Shown: positions 7,391-12,812 of the stretch, one piece after another | How the letters are laid out: each line of letters opens with the position of its first letter | Numbering within the stretch: the first letter of the stretch is position 1 | Assembly (NCBI GenBank): GCA_025464025.1 | Contig: JAODBP010000339.1 | Coordinates: 1-13,919 of the forward strand | Length of the DNA stretch: 13,919 nucleotides | Reading direction: 5' to 3' | Source: Actinomycetes bacterium | GTDB taxonomy: Bacteria; Actinomycetota; Acidimicrobiia; Acidimicrobiales; CADCSY01 | Position numbers and translations under genes: made by a program | The notes under the pieces: generated by a model | Seen by the model: only the letters and a program-made list of their open reading frames with translations | What the model was told of the DNA's origin: nothing | The model's database searches: none

Positions 7391-7467
7391 CGGGCTGTGG
7401 CTCAGCTTGGTAGAGCGCTGCGTTCGGGACGCAGAGGTCGTGGGTTCAAATCCCGCCAGCCCGACCA
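7391..7467 (+). tRNA. tRNA-Pro, anticodon CGG (integration site of a mobile element)
   Basis: The 77-nt gene has acceptor CGGGCTG (7391-7397) paired with CAGCCCG (7457-7463), discriminator A and an encoded CCA (7465-7467). The anticodon stem CTGCG/CGCAG encloses loop TTCGGGA with CGG at 7425-7427. It reads CCG. From 7423 onward its 3' half is repeated exactly at 12756-12800, so the functional tRNA is a hybrid whose 3' half was supplied by the integrated element. Confidence 0.96.
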
Positions 7468-7469
7468 TC
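7423..7469 (+). repeat. Left attachment site (47-bp att direct repeat, copy 1)
   Basis: It is identical over 47 bp to 12756-12802. It starts at the first base of the anticodon loop and ends 2 nt beyond the CCA. The base before differs (G versus C), so the repeat boundary is sharp. Confidence 0.9.
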
Positions 7470-7479
7470 TCGATGCAGG

Positions 7480-8643
7480 TCAGAGGCCCAGTCCCAGCTG
7501 CTCGGGACCGGGCCTCTTCCATTTTTCCCGCGAATTTCCCGCGCGCGTACGTTCGGCCCGCGCTGCGGACGGCATGAAGCGGTCACCCATCCGGTCGGCC
7601 GCCTGCCGATCGGCCTCGGTCGTGGCCTGGGCGTAGATCGCCAACGTGAGCCGCGGGTCAGAGTGCCCGAGCCGCTCCTGTGCCGTCCTGATGTCGACGC
7701 CCTCGGCGACGAGACCGGTGGCGTTTGCTCGCCGGAGGTCGTGGAACCCGAGCTCGGGCCGGCCGATCGCCTTGCACGCCGGCAGCCAGACGCGCTGCCG
7801 CCAGTTCGAGTACACGAGGTGCCCGCCGTCGGGCGCAGCGAAGACGAAGGCGGCAGGCTCGGTGACGCGTTCGACGCGCAGGTGCTCGGCGAGAAGATCA
7901 GTCAGAAGCGGCGGCATGGCCATGGTCCGCCGGCCGGCTCGCGACTTCGGCGGGCCGACGACCGAGATCCCCTTCGGCCCGCGCGTCACCTGTTCGGCGA
8001 TCGTCACCCGCCCGACCTCGAGGTCGAGACGGCGGACCCGAAGCCCGGCGACTTCGCCCCAGCGGAGTCCGAGCACCACGCCGAGGTACGCCATCCCTCC
8101 GTACCGACCCATCCCACCTGCGAGTGCAGCGACCTCGTCCGCCGTCGGGAGCTCACGCTCCAGTGGCTGCGCCTCGGGCAGCCGGATGCCACGACACGGT
8201 GAGCGACCGATCAGGTCCCGGCTCACTGCGTAGTTCATGACGGCGCGGAGGACGCCGTAACGCCGGGCGACGGTCCTCGGCTCCGCCGACTTCGACCAGG
8301 CGACCACCAACGTCTCCACGTCGCCGGGTGAGATGCCACCGATGGGCCGGCTCCCGAGCACCGGGACGATGTGCAGCCGCAGCTCGACCTCGTCGCGTGC
8401 CAGCGTCGCTGGCCGCTTGCCGGGATTCGACCGAAGCCACGCGGTCGCGACCTCCTTCAACGGCCGCGCCGACTCCGTCGGGTCCACCCAGCCGCCCCGC
8501 GCGATCGTCGTCCGCTGCTCCGCCTCGAACGCCCGCGCTTGCCTCATGGACCGGAACGAGCGGGACCGCTCCTTGCCATCGGTTCCGCGGAACCGCACCT
8601 CGTAGGTGGTCCCCCGTGTGCCGTCGCGCCTGCTGATCGCCAT
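7480..8643 (-). CDS. Tyrosine-type site-specific integrase
   Basis: 387-aa phage-type recombinase. An N-terminal arm-binding AP2-like region (about 10-50, TTYEVRFRGTDGKERSRSF) is followed by a core-binding SAM-like domain (about 62-150) and the catalytic domain. The catalytic residues Arg194 (LGLRWGE), Lys233 (PPKSRAG), His301 and Arg304 (HDLRR), His327 (LGHSD) and the nucleophile Tyr337 (LAIYA) are all present, so it should be active. The last codons lie 13 bp from the tRNA-Pro 3' end and are encoded within a terminator hairpin. The excisionase-like gene ends 18 bp upstream, so the two are probably co-transcribed. The start is ATG 8643, with AGG 4-6 nt before it. Confidence 0.95.
   Translation of the reverse strand: MAISRRDGTRGTTYEVRFRGTDGKERSRSFRSMRQARAFEAEQRTTIARGGWVDPTESARPLKEVATAWLRSNPGKRPATLARDEVELRLHIVPVLGSRPIGGISPGDVETLVVAWSKSAEPRTVARRYGVLRAVMNYAVSRDLIGRSPCRGIRLPEAQPLERELPTADEVAALAGGMGRYGGMAYLGVVLGLRWGEVAGLRVRRLDLEVGRVTIAEQVTRGPKGISVVGPPKSRAGRRTMAMPPLLTDLLAEHLRVERVTEPAAFVFAAPDGGHLVYSNWRQRVWLPACKAIGRPELGFHDLRRANATGLVAEGVDIRTAQERLGHSDPRLTLAIYAQATTEADRQAADRMGDRFMPSAARAERTRAGNSREKWKRPGPEQLGLGL
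7482..7526 (+). terminator. Rho-independent terminator of tRNA-Pro
   Basis: AGAGGCCCAGTCCC (7482-7495) pairs with GGGACCGGGCCTCT (7504-7517) over 14 positions with one A-C mismatch and an 8-nt loop, followed by TCCATTTTT. It overlaps the integrase 3' end. The same stem with a different loop recurs at 12815-12847. Confidence 0.75.
7522..7543. repeat. Putative integrase arm-type sites, left end
   Basis: TTTTTCCCGCG (7522-7532) and AATTTCCCGCG (7533-7543) are tandem 11-bp units about 55 bp inside the left att site. Two exact TTTTTCCCGCG units sit near the right end (12640-12661). Paired short repeats flanking the core are typical of tyrosine-integrase arm sites; binding is inferred. Confidence 0.6.
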
Positions 8644-8661
8644 GGAGCCTCCGAGCAGAGG

Positions 8662-8835
8662 TCAGCTCTCAGGCGAGGCGGCAGCCGTGCCTCGCAAGCG
8701 GCGGACGTACTCGTCGAGCGCCGCCACCGGAACCCGGCAGCACCGCCCGATGTGCACCGTCTCGATCTCGCCCCGGGCGATCAGCTCGTAGACCGTGCTC
8801 CGTCCAATGCCCAGGATGTCAGCGGCCTGTGACAC
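8662..8835 (-). CDS. Small excisionase/MerR-like helix-turn-helix protein (start uncertain)
   Basis: This is a short DNA-binding protein of the AlpA/excisionase HTH_17 type. Translation from GTG 8835 gives 57 aa starting VSQAADILGIGRSTVYELIA, then RGEIETVHIGRCCRVP and a LDEYVRRLR helix, which is the standard winged-HTH layout. The open frame continues upstream through codons reading ERTAALLVR before a TGA at 8868-8866. No SD fits GTG 8835. An ATG at 8873 would join this frame only if two bases (an extra AG in GTGAGAGCG) were removed, so the original gene may have begun there. It probably directs excision by bending DNA for the integrase and may regulate the int operon; its 3' end lies 18 bp before int. 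Confidence 0.75.
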   Translation of the reverse strand: MSQAADILGIGRSTVYELIARGEIETVHIGRCCRVPVAALDEYVRRLRGTAAASPES

Positions 8836-8942
8836 CCGGACCAGCAGGGCCGCAGTTCGCTCTCACGCTCCATGCCTCTCTAAGCGCGTTCAGAGGCCGA
8901 AACGACACGGCACTTCACGCGTCCACCGAATCCCGGCCGAGA

Positions 8943-8958
8943 CCGATCAAATGTTCGA
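8943..8958. promoter_or_regulatory. Candidate LexA (SOS) box
   Basis: CCGATCAAATGTTCGA matches the actinobacterial SOS consensus TCGAACnnnnGTTCGA at 10 of 12 defined positions, with the right 4-bp spacer and one perfect half-site. Its location between the divergent element operons suits damage-induced excision, but the promoters it would control are not clear. Confidence 0.4.
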
Positions 8959-8993
8959 TCCCAGAAGTACGATGCGCCTAGCGCAGCCAGCGA

Positions 8994-9025
8994 GAGTTTT
9001 CTGGATTTCTTCGCGAGTTTTCTGG
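8994..9025. repeat. GAGTTTTCTGG direct repeat, two copies 21 bp apart
   Basis: Copies at 8994-9004 and 9015-9025 are spaced by two helical turns, as expected for a protein binding one face of the DNA. An extended form, TCGCGAGTTTTC, recurs at 9011-9022 and 9933-9944. The repeats lie about 65 bp upstream of the sigma-like gene. Confidence 0.45.
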
Positions 9026-9089
9026 GCCGGCTCAACATAGGACGGGACCGAGGGCCGCCAGGCCGTCGATCCCTTCCGGAAGCCTCCAC

Positions 9090-9815
9090 ATGACCACTTC
9101 CCATTCCGGACCTACCGAGAGCCGGGACCTACAACCACACCACCGGTTGATGCTTCGCGAGGCCGACGCGGCGTCTCGACGGCTAGCGCAGCGCCAGGCA
9201 GATCTCGAGTTGGTCACAAGGGCTGCTCTCGCACAGTTTCGCGGGGAGGAGTGGGAAGCGATCGTCGGGGAGCTTGCGTCCTACGGGTGGGGTGTGGCCT
9301 TTTCGTGGCTACTCAAAGGGCAGATGCAGGCGAAGTGCGCACAAGCCAATCGTCCTTGTCCGCACCTGCATGAACTCACTCGCAGGCCCGAATGGGCCGA
9401 GAGCTTGGCCTCAGACCTCATGATCGAATCGATCATCCGCTTCCGCGACGAGGTCCTTGTGTCAGGGAGGTGGGACCCGACGAAGGGCGCTTCCTTGAAA
9501 ACCTTCTTCGTTGGTCAGATGCTCCTGCGGTTCGCCAACGTCTACCGCCTCTGGCGACGCAGCGAACTCCTGCCGGCCCTGGACCATCAGGAACTGGACA
9601 CCAAGGGCTACACCTCCAGCGCTTCCACGGAGGCCACCGCTGTTACGCGAGCGTCAATCACTGCCGAACTCGAAGGACTCGACGAGATCGCTCGCCGCGT
9701 AGTCGAGCTCCGTGCAGCCGATCGACCACGCGCAGAGATCGCTCGAGACCTCGGGATCACGATCGCGACGATTGACTCCATCCTCTACAAGGTCAGGAAG
9801 GCCCACGTTGCCTAA
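9090..9815 (+). CDS. Sigma-70-family-like regulatory protein
   Basis: 241-aa protein with the two-domain plan of a small sigma factor. Residues 108-156 resemble region 2 (SDLMIESIIRFRDEV, then WDPTKGASLKTFF and a VYRLWRR helix end). Residues 190-240 resemble region 4, with the HTH AEIARDLGITIATIDSILYKV (216-236). An extra N-terminal segment of about 100 residues includes a Cys/His-rich bit (C83, C90, H92, H94) of unknown role. The start is ATG 9090, with CGGAAG 7-8 nt upstream. The gene leads an operon with two tiny basic proteins and may activate the element's own promoters (inference). No anti-sigma factor is evident. Confidence 0.75.
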   Translation: MTTSHSGPTESRDLQPHHRLMLREADAASRRLAQRQADLELVTRAALAQFRGEEWEAIVGELASYGWGVAFSWLLKGQMQAKCAQANRPCPHLHELTRRPEWAESLASDLMIESIIRFRDEVLVSGRWDPTKGASLKTFFVGQMLLRFANVYRLWRRSELLPALDHQELDTKGYTSSASTEATAVTRASITAELEGLDEIARRVVELRAADRPRAEIARDLGITIATIDSILYKVRKAHVA

Positions 9816-10149
9816 GCACCCAATCCGCCAGGTCATCGAGTGGTCGTCGTTCGGGACGCGTGACGCCATCGCGGCGCGCCGCCGCACACCCCCTGAGGTG
9901 CGCGATCGGATCGTGCACCACGTTCAGATTCCTCGCGAGTTTTCGGGCGACCAGCGACATACAGCCCCCACAACCCGGCAGACATGGACGCCGGTTGCGA
10001 CAGGAGGCCAAGTGGCCGATCGCCGAGCAGGACCCAACCAGGGGCCGTACGTCCCCTCGCCAGGGGGCGGCACCCAGCCCCGCGACCGCAACAACGACGG
10101 CAGCTGGCGCAAGAAGCGCAGCGACGCTGGCAAGCCTCGGAAGAAGTGA
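9808..10149 (+). CDS. Small basic hypothetical protein, translationally coupled to the sigma-like gene
   Basis: 113 aa, starting at TTG 9808 with AGGAAGG 6 nt upstream. The start overlaps the end of the sigma-like gene by 8 nt. The N-terminal half (IRQVIEWSSFGTRDAIAARRR) may form helices, while the C-terminal ~45 residues are Pro/Gly-rich and then strongly basic, ending SWRKKRSDAGKPRKK. An internal in-frame GTG at 10012, preceded by ACAGGAGG with 4-nt spacing, could also yield this 45-aa basic tail alone. Function unknown; nucleic-acid binding is plausible from charge only. Confidence 0.55.
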   Translation: MPKHPIRQVIEWSSFGTRDAIAARRRTPPEVRDRIVHHVQIPREFSGDQRHTAPTTRQTWTPVATGGQVADRRAGPNQGPYVPSPGGGTQPRDRNNDGSWRKKRSDAGKPRKK

Positions 10150-10259
10150 TGGCCACCACACGGACTACGCGCCGTACGAAGACCGTGAGGGTGCGCCGAC
10201 CGGGCGGGGGGACCACCCCCGTTCGGGTCACCGTCGAAACGAAGATCACTCGTCGGTGA
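10149..10259 (+). CDS. Very small basic protein (36 aa)
   Basis: Starts at ATG 10149, sharing one base with the preceding stop (TGATG), with GGAAGAAG just upstream. The product begins MATTRTTRRTKTVRVRRP and ends in a short strand-like segment VRVTVETKITRR. It has 11 Arg/Lys in 36 residues and no acidic residue except one Glu. It is the third gene of a tightly coupled run after the sigma-like protein and is followed by a strong hairpin. Function unknown. Confidence 0.55.
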   Translation: MATTRTTRRTKTVRVRRPGGGTTPVRVTVETKITRR

Positions 10260-10277
10260 CGAACGGCGAGTACCGGG

Positions 10278-10301
10278 AAGGGGCCCCAACCGGGGCCCCT
10301 T
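10278..10301 (+). terminator. Perfect 10-bp GC hairpin after the sigma-like operon
   Basis: AAGGGGCCCC (10278-10287) and GGGGCCCCTT (10292-10301) form a perfect stem with loop AACC, 19 bp after the 36-aa gene. Only TT-G-T follows, so there is no proper U-tract, but stem strength and position favour termination. Confidence 0.65.
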
Positions 10302-10540
10302 GTCGCGTCTCGGATCCTCGGCTCCTGGCGCCGACAGACGACCCATTGATCCCACAGGGATTGCACTCTCCGAGTGACACGTCGGCGGACGTGGGTGGAC
10401 ATGCAAGACCAGCGCTCGTGTGGGCGCGCCCGCACTCGAAGAGTGCAATCCCGAACTCAAAGCACTTCCGCTCTGTCCTACCGGAAGAGGGTCTGAGGAA
10501 GTCTCGGCAGGACGCCCATGTCCGTGCTTACCGTCTACAC
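10302..10540. other. Intergenic control region upstream of the three-gene cargo operon
   Basis: No convincing gene is present. It holds a 20-bp inverted repeat (10357-10452) and a probable promoter -10, TACCGT (10529-10534), 6 nt before the ATG of the first cargo gene, which suggests leaderless transcription. Confidence 0.6.
10357..10452. repeat. 20-bp inverted repeat with nested CACTC-N3-GAGTG dyads
   Basis: The arms 10357-10376 and 10433-10452 are reverse complements at 19 of 20 positions, 56 bp apart. Each arm contains its own dyad, CACTCTCCGAGTG (10364-10376) and CACTCGAAGAGTG (10433-10445). This suggests two operators for a dimeric regulator that could loop DNA, or a small terminal-repeat insertion. 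It lies 89 bp upstream of the cargo operon. Confidence 0.7.
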
Positions 10541-11026
10541 ATGACCGCCCGACCCAGCCGGCCCACCACCGGCCCATTCCCAGCCGGCGTGGAGGTCCTC
10601 GTCCTTCCAGGATTCCCGGACCGCGAAGTGGAATTGGGCGAACCTGGCGGCGCCTACCCGTCCACGACGTTGGACGTTGTGAAGCGCCTTCGAGCGCTCG
10701 GACTAACGGTCGACTTTTTGGAGGCTCGCAGCGAACGCCGAGAGGTGACGCTGAAGGCCCATGAGCTTTGGATCCCGGTCCTTCAGGTTGCCCAGCAGGT
10801 CCTCATCGCGCTGGGCGCGTGGGAGCTGACAAATGCCCTGTCGCTTCGATCGACAAGCCGGCAGAAGGATGACGCGCAATCACCCGACAGTGATCCGCCG
10901 ATACTCCATGTGCGACTTGGGGTCGTCAGGGAGGAACGCCGAGAGACGCGTTGGATCGAGGTGGATGGCCCACCGGCCGAGGTCGCTCGCGCGCTGCAAG
11001 AACTAAAGGACGAACTGGGTGACTGA
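10541..11026 (+). CDS. Hypothetical protein, first gene of the cargo operon (161 aa)
   Basis: I do not recognise the family. The ATG at 10541 has no SD but sits 6 nt after TACCGT, as in leaderless genes. Visible features: a strand-like start VEVLVLPGF (17-25), VKRLRALGLTVDFLEA (47-62), a helical, fairly hydrophobic segment with Trp at 77 and 94 (about 75-101; possibly amphipathic or membrane-touching), a polar linker (103-119), then ILHVRLGVV and RWIEVDGPPAEVARALQEL (137-155). This reads as a small alpha/beta protein. Its stop overlaps the next start by 8 nt, so the two are translationally coupled. Confidence 0.7.
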   Translation: MTARPSRPTTGPFPAGVEVLVLPGFPDREVELGEPGGAYPSTTLDVVKRLRALGLTVDFLEARSERREVTLKAHELWIPVLQVAQQVLIALGAWELTNALSLRSTSRQKDDAQSPDSDPPILHVRLGVVREERRETRWIEVDGPPAEVARALQELKDELGD

Positions 11027-11624
11027 CGAGGCCGACCGTCTTAGGACAGGTCGCCGCATGATGAACCAGAGCCGCTACCTAGTCACCGTCGAGGGACCAA
11101 CGTCCGAAGCAGAGACGAAAGCCCGCGAGGGGCTGAGGGTCCTCCGCTCCGCCATGAATTGGGCGGAGGGCACGGACGGCTTCGAGACCGCTCATTCCGC
11201 ACTGGACGAGGCCGGTCGCTACACCCGGGAGACATTCGGCTGTTGGCTCTCCCTGGACGAGCAGGGCTATGCCGTCACGTGCCCCGTGAGCCTCGCTCAC
11301 AATCGGGTGGGGTTGAGCATCGGCGGGATCGTCCGGGAGGCCCGATGCAGCATCTGCCAACTGGATCCCTACGACTGCGATCACATCACCGGTGAGTACT
11401 ACGACGGCATCCTCTGTGTCCGAGAGATCCTTCAGATAGATCTCCTTGAGGTGTCGTTCGTGACACGACCAGCTCAACCGGATGCCCGCATCGAGCGACT
11501 GTCGGTGTCCGTTCGAGAACTCCAGCAACGGTTGGGCACCAAGTGGAAGCCGGGCATGCCGGTCTCGTGTGATCGTTGCCTGACAAGTTGCACGGGGCTT
11601 GAGTACCCAGAGCTCAGTCACTAG
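11019..11624 (+). CDS. Prohead-protease-like protein with Cys/His clusters, second cargo gene (201 aa)
   Basis: Starts at GTG 11019, overlapping the previous gene, with AAAGGA about 9-12 nt upstream. The core AHNRVGLSIGGIV (93-105) and LLEVSFVTRPAQPDARI (142-158) resemble the signature strands of HK97-type (S78/U35) prohead proteases, where a His and a Ser act; H94 and S100 are possible counterparts. Between them lies CSICQLDPYDCDH (110-122), a probable zinc knuckle, followed by C133. A second cluster, C184-x2-C187-x3-C191, is near the C terminus. No capsid, portal or terminase gene is nearby, so a normal phage-assembly role is unlikely. The similarity was judged by eye and the activity is unproven. 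Confidence 0.65.
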   Translation: MTDEADRLRTGRRMMNQSRYLVTVEGPTSEAETKAREGLRVLRSAMNWAEGTDGFETAHSALDEAGRYTRETFGCWLSLDEQGYAVTCPVSLAHNRVGLSIGGIVREARCSICQLDPYDCDHITGEYYDGILCVREILQIDLLEVSFVTRPAQPDARIERLSVSVRELQQRLGTKWKPGMPVSCDRCLTSCTGLEYPELSH

Positions 11625-11637
11625 GGGCGGAGGATCA

Positions 11638-12609
11638 TTGCCATCAGGCCGGAAGGTTCACCCGCTCGGGCGCCTGACGCTGTCTCCCGGCGACATTTAT
11701 CGAAGCACGTTCGCGTCTGAGGTGGAGCGTGAGTTCGGGCACGACGGAGGCTGGTTGCTGCTTTCGATCGAGCATTCGACCTGGCGAGCGCACCGCGACC
11801 TTGCGGTGGCCCTGGTGAAAGGGGCAGACCATGCCCTGGGACATGTCGCCACGCATTTGGCCGCCCTCGTAGACCTTCAGGTGCAGGCAGCGCTTTTCAG
11901 CGTCGTCGAGCAATTCGCTCGGCTCGTAAGCGGGATTCGCTCTCACCGGCCGGGTTCCTCGGCCCTCTTCGACGCCTACACCGAACGGCTCGGCGGTGGT
12001 GGCATCGTCAGCTTGGTTCATGGGATGGCCGATCTGACCGTCGATGAACTACGTGGGTTGCTCCGAACACCGGGCGAGGTCGAGCAGGTCAGGGACTGGC
12101 TAGCTGAGCGTGACTCCACGCTGTCGACCGACGACGCCATCGCGATTGCCTCCGAAGGTCTGGCGTCCCTCGAGGGCGTGCTCTCCGACATTGTCGCCAA
12201 TGCCGCAGAAGTGGCCGCGCTTCTAGAGCGACCAGAAATGGTGGGGCTACGGGAGGTCGTGGCCTCTGGCCACAGCCTTCGTAACGTCGACAACGCATTC
12301 CGACACGGCACCACCCTGTTGTGGCCGGACTGCCAGCCTTCAGAGCGATCGTTCGACGCCATCGGCGACGAGGCTCCGGCCCCGATCGCTGATAGCAGCG
12401 TCCACATCTTCGTGTCTCAGAACGAGCCGAGGTACGCCACCGTGCTCTCTGATGCAGAACGTACGAAAAATCACCTCAGGATCTTGAACGTCGTGTCGAT
12501 TCGGCTGCGTCAGCTGGCCCGAGCGCTCCTATGGTCCGTGGCCGCCGACGAGAGCGAGAGTCTGATCTTCCTCGGGCACGTCGACTTCGATGACCCCGAC
12601 GACCTCTGA
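11638..12609 (+). CDS. Hypothetical mostly helical protein, third cargo gene (323 aa)
   Basis: Starts at TTG 11638 behind GGAGG (11629-11633), 13 nt after the preceding stop; an in-frame TTG at 11599 without a good SD would add 13 residues. I do not recognise the family. Most of the chain looks alpha-helical (51-120, 133-225, 271-303), with a strand-like stretch SSVHIFVSQNEPRYATVL (253-270) and an acidic C-terminal end HVDFDDPDDL. SLRNVDNAFRHG (213-224) recalls the RN...H motif of HEPN nucleases, but the R-to-H spacing is 7 residues rather than 4-6, so this is only a hint. No membrane segments or P-loop. Tight linkage to the two upstream genes suggests one complex or pathway. Confidence 0.7.
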   Translation: MPSGRKVHPLGRLTLSPGDIYRSTFASEVEREFGHDGGWLLLSIEHSTWRAHRDLAVALVKGADHALGHVATHLAALVDLQVQAALFSVVEQFARLVSGIRSHRPGSSALFDAYTERLGGGGIVSLVHGMADLTVDELRGLLRTPGEVEQVRDWLAERDSTLSTDDAIAIASEGLASLEGVLSDIVANAAEVAALLERPEMVGLREVVASGHSLRNVDNAFRHGTTLLWPDCQPSERSFDAIGDEAPAPIADSSVHIFVSQNEPRYATVLSDAERTKNHLRILNVVSIRLRQLARALLWSVAADESESLIFLGHVDFDDPDDL

Positions 12610-12639
12610 GCACCGCTAGGTCGCTGCGGGACGTGGACG

Positions 12640-12661
12640 TTTTTCCCGCGTTTTTCCCGCG
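12640..12661. repeat. Putative integrase arm-type sites, right end
   Basis: Two exact tandem copies of TTTTTCCCGCG (12640-12650, 12651-12661) lie about 95 bp inside the right att site. They match the left-end units at 7522-7543 in sequence and 11-bp period. Confidence 0.65.
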
Positions 12662-12755
12662 CGACCTCTCGTCCAGGGTCATCCGGGCTCGACCGCGCAA
12701 CCCTCTGACCAGCACTTTCGTCCGCGAACGTCCACCGGAATCCGGCGGATTCGCC

Positions 12756-12802
12756 TTCGGGACGCAGAGGTCGTGGGTTCAAATCCCGCCAGCCCGACCA
12801 TC
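12756..12802 (+). repeat. Right attachment site (47-bp att direct repeat, copy 2)
   Basis: Exact copy of 7423-7469: the 3' half of tRNA-Pro from the anticodon loop through CCA plus TC. It lacks the 5' half of the tRNA and is not a functional tRNA gene. It represents either the displaced chromosomal 3' end or, given the flanking homology, the junction with an older element. Confidence 0.9.
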
Positions 12803-12812
12803 ACATCGCAGG

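Larger units (their letters stand above)
8836..9089. other. Divergent control region of the element
   Basis: This stretch lies between the leftward xis-int genes and the rightward sigma-like gene. It contains a candidate LexA box (8943-8958) and a 21-bp-spaced direct repeat (8994-9025), and it is relatively AT-rich. I see no convincing gene in it. Confidence 0.6.
7423..12802. mobile_element. Integrative element inserted in tRNA-Pro (about 5.3 kb)
   Basis: The unit is bounded by 47-bp direct repeats and carries, from the left, an integrase, an excisionase-like gene, a sigma-like regulator with two tiny basic proteins, and a three-gene cargo operon. Tandem TTTTTCCCGCG-type repeats lie just inside each end. 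No relaxase, replication initiator, capsid, portal or terminase gene is seen, so it depends on other elements for transfer. Base use in 8870-9060 and 10300-10540 is visibly less GC-rich than the flanking chromosome. Confidence 0.88.

Noticed and set aside
8880..9104. Minus-strand frame of 74 codons in the element control region
   Set aside because: No SD, no recognisable domain, and it overlaps the SD and start of the sigma-like gene.
10401..10496. 31-codon plus-strand frame inside the region containing the inverted repeat
   Set aside because: No SD, no protein-like features, and it contains one arm of the repeat.
12756..12800. A second tRNA-Pro gene
   Set aside because: Only the 3' half is present; there is no acceptor 5' strand or D arm upstream, so it is an att repeat.
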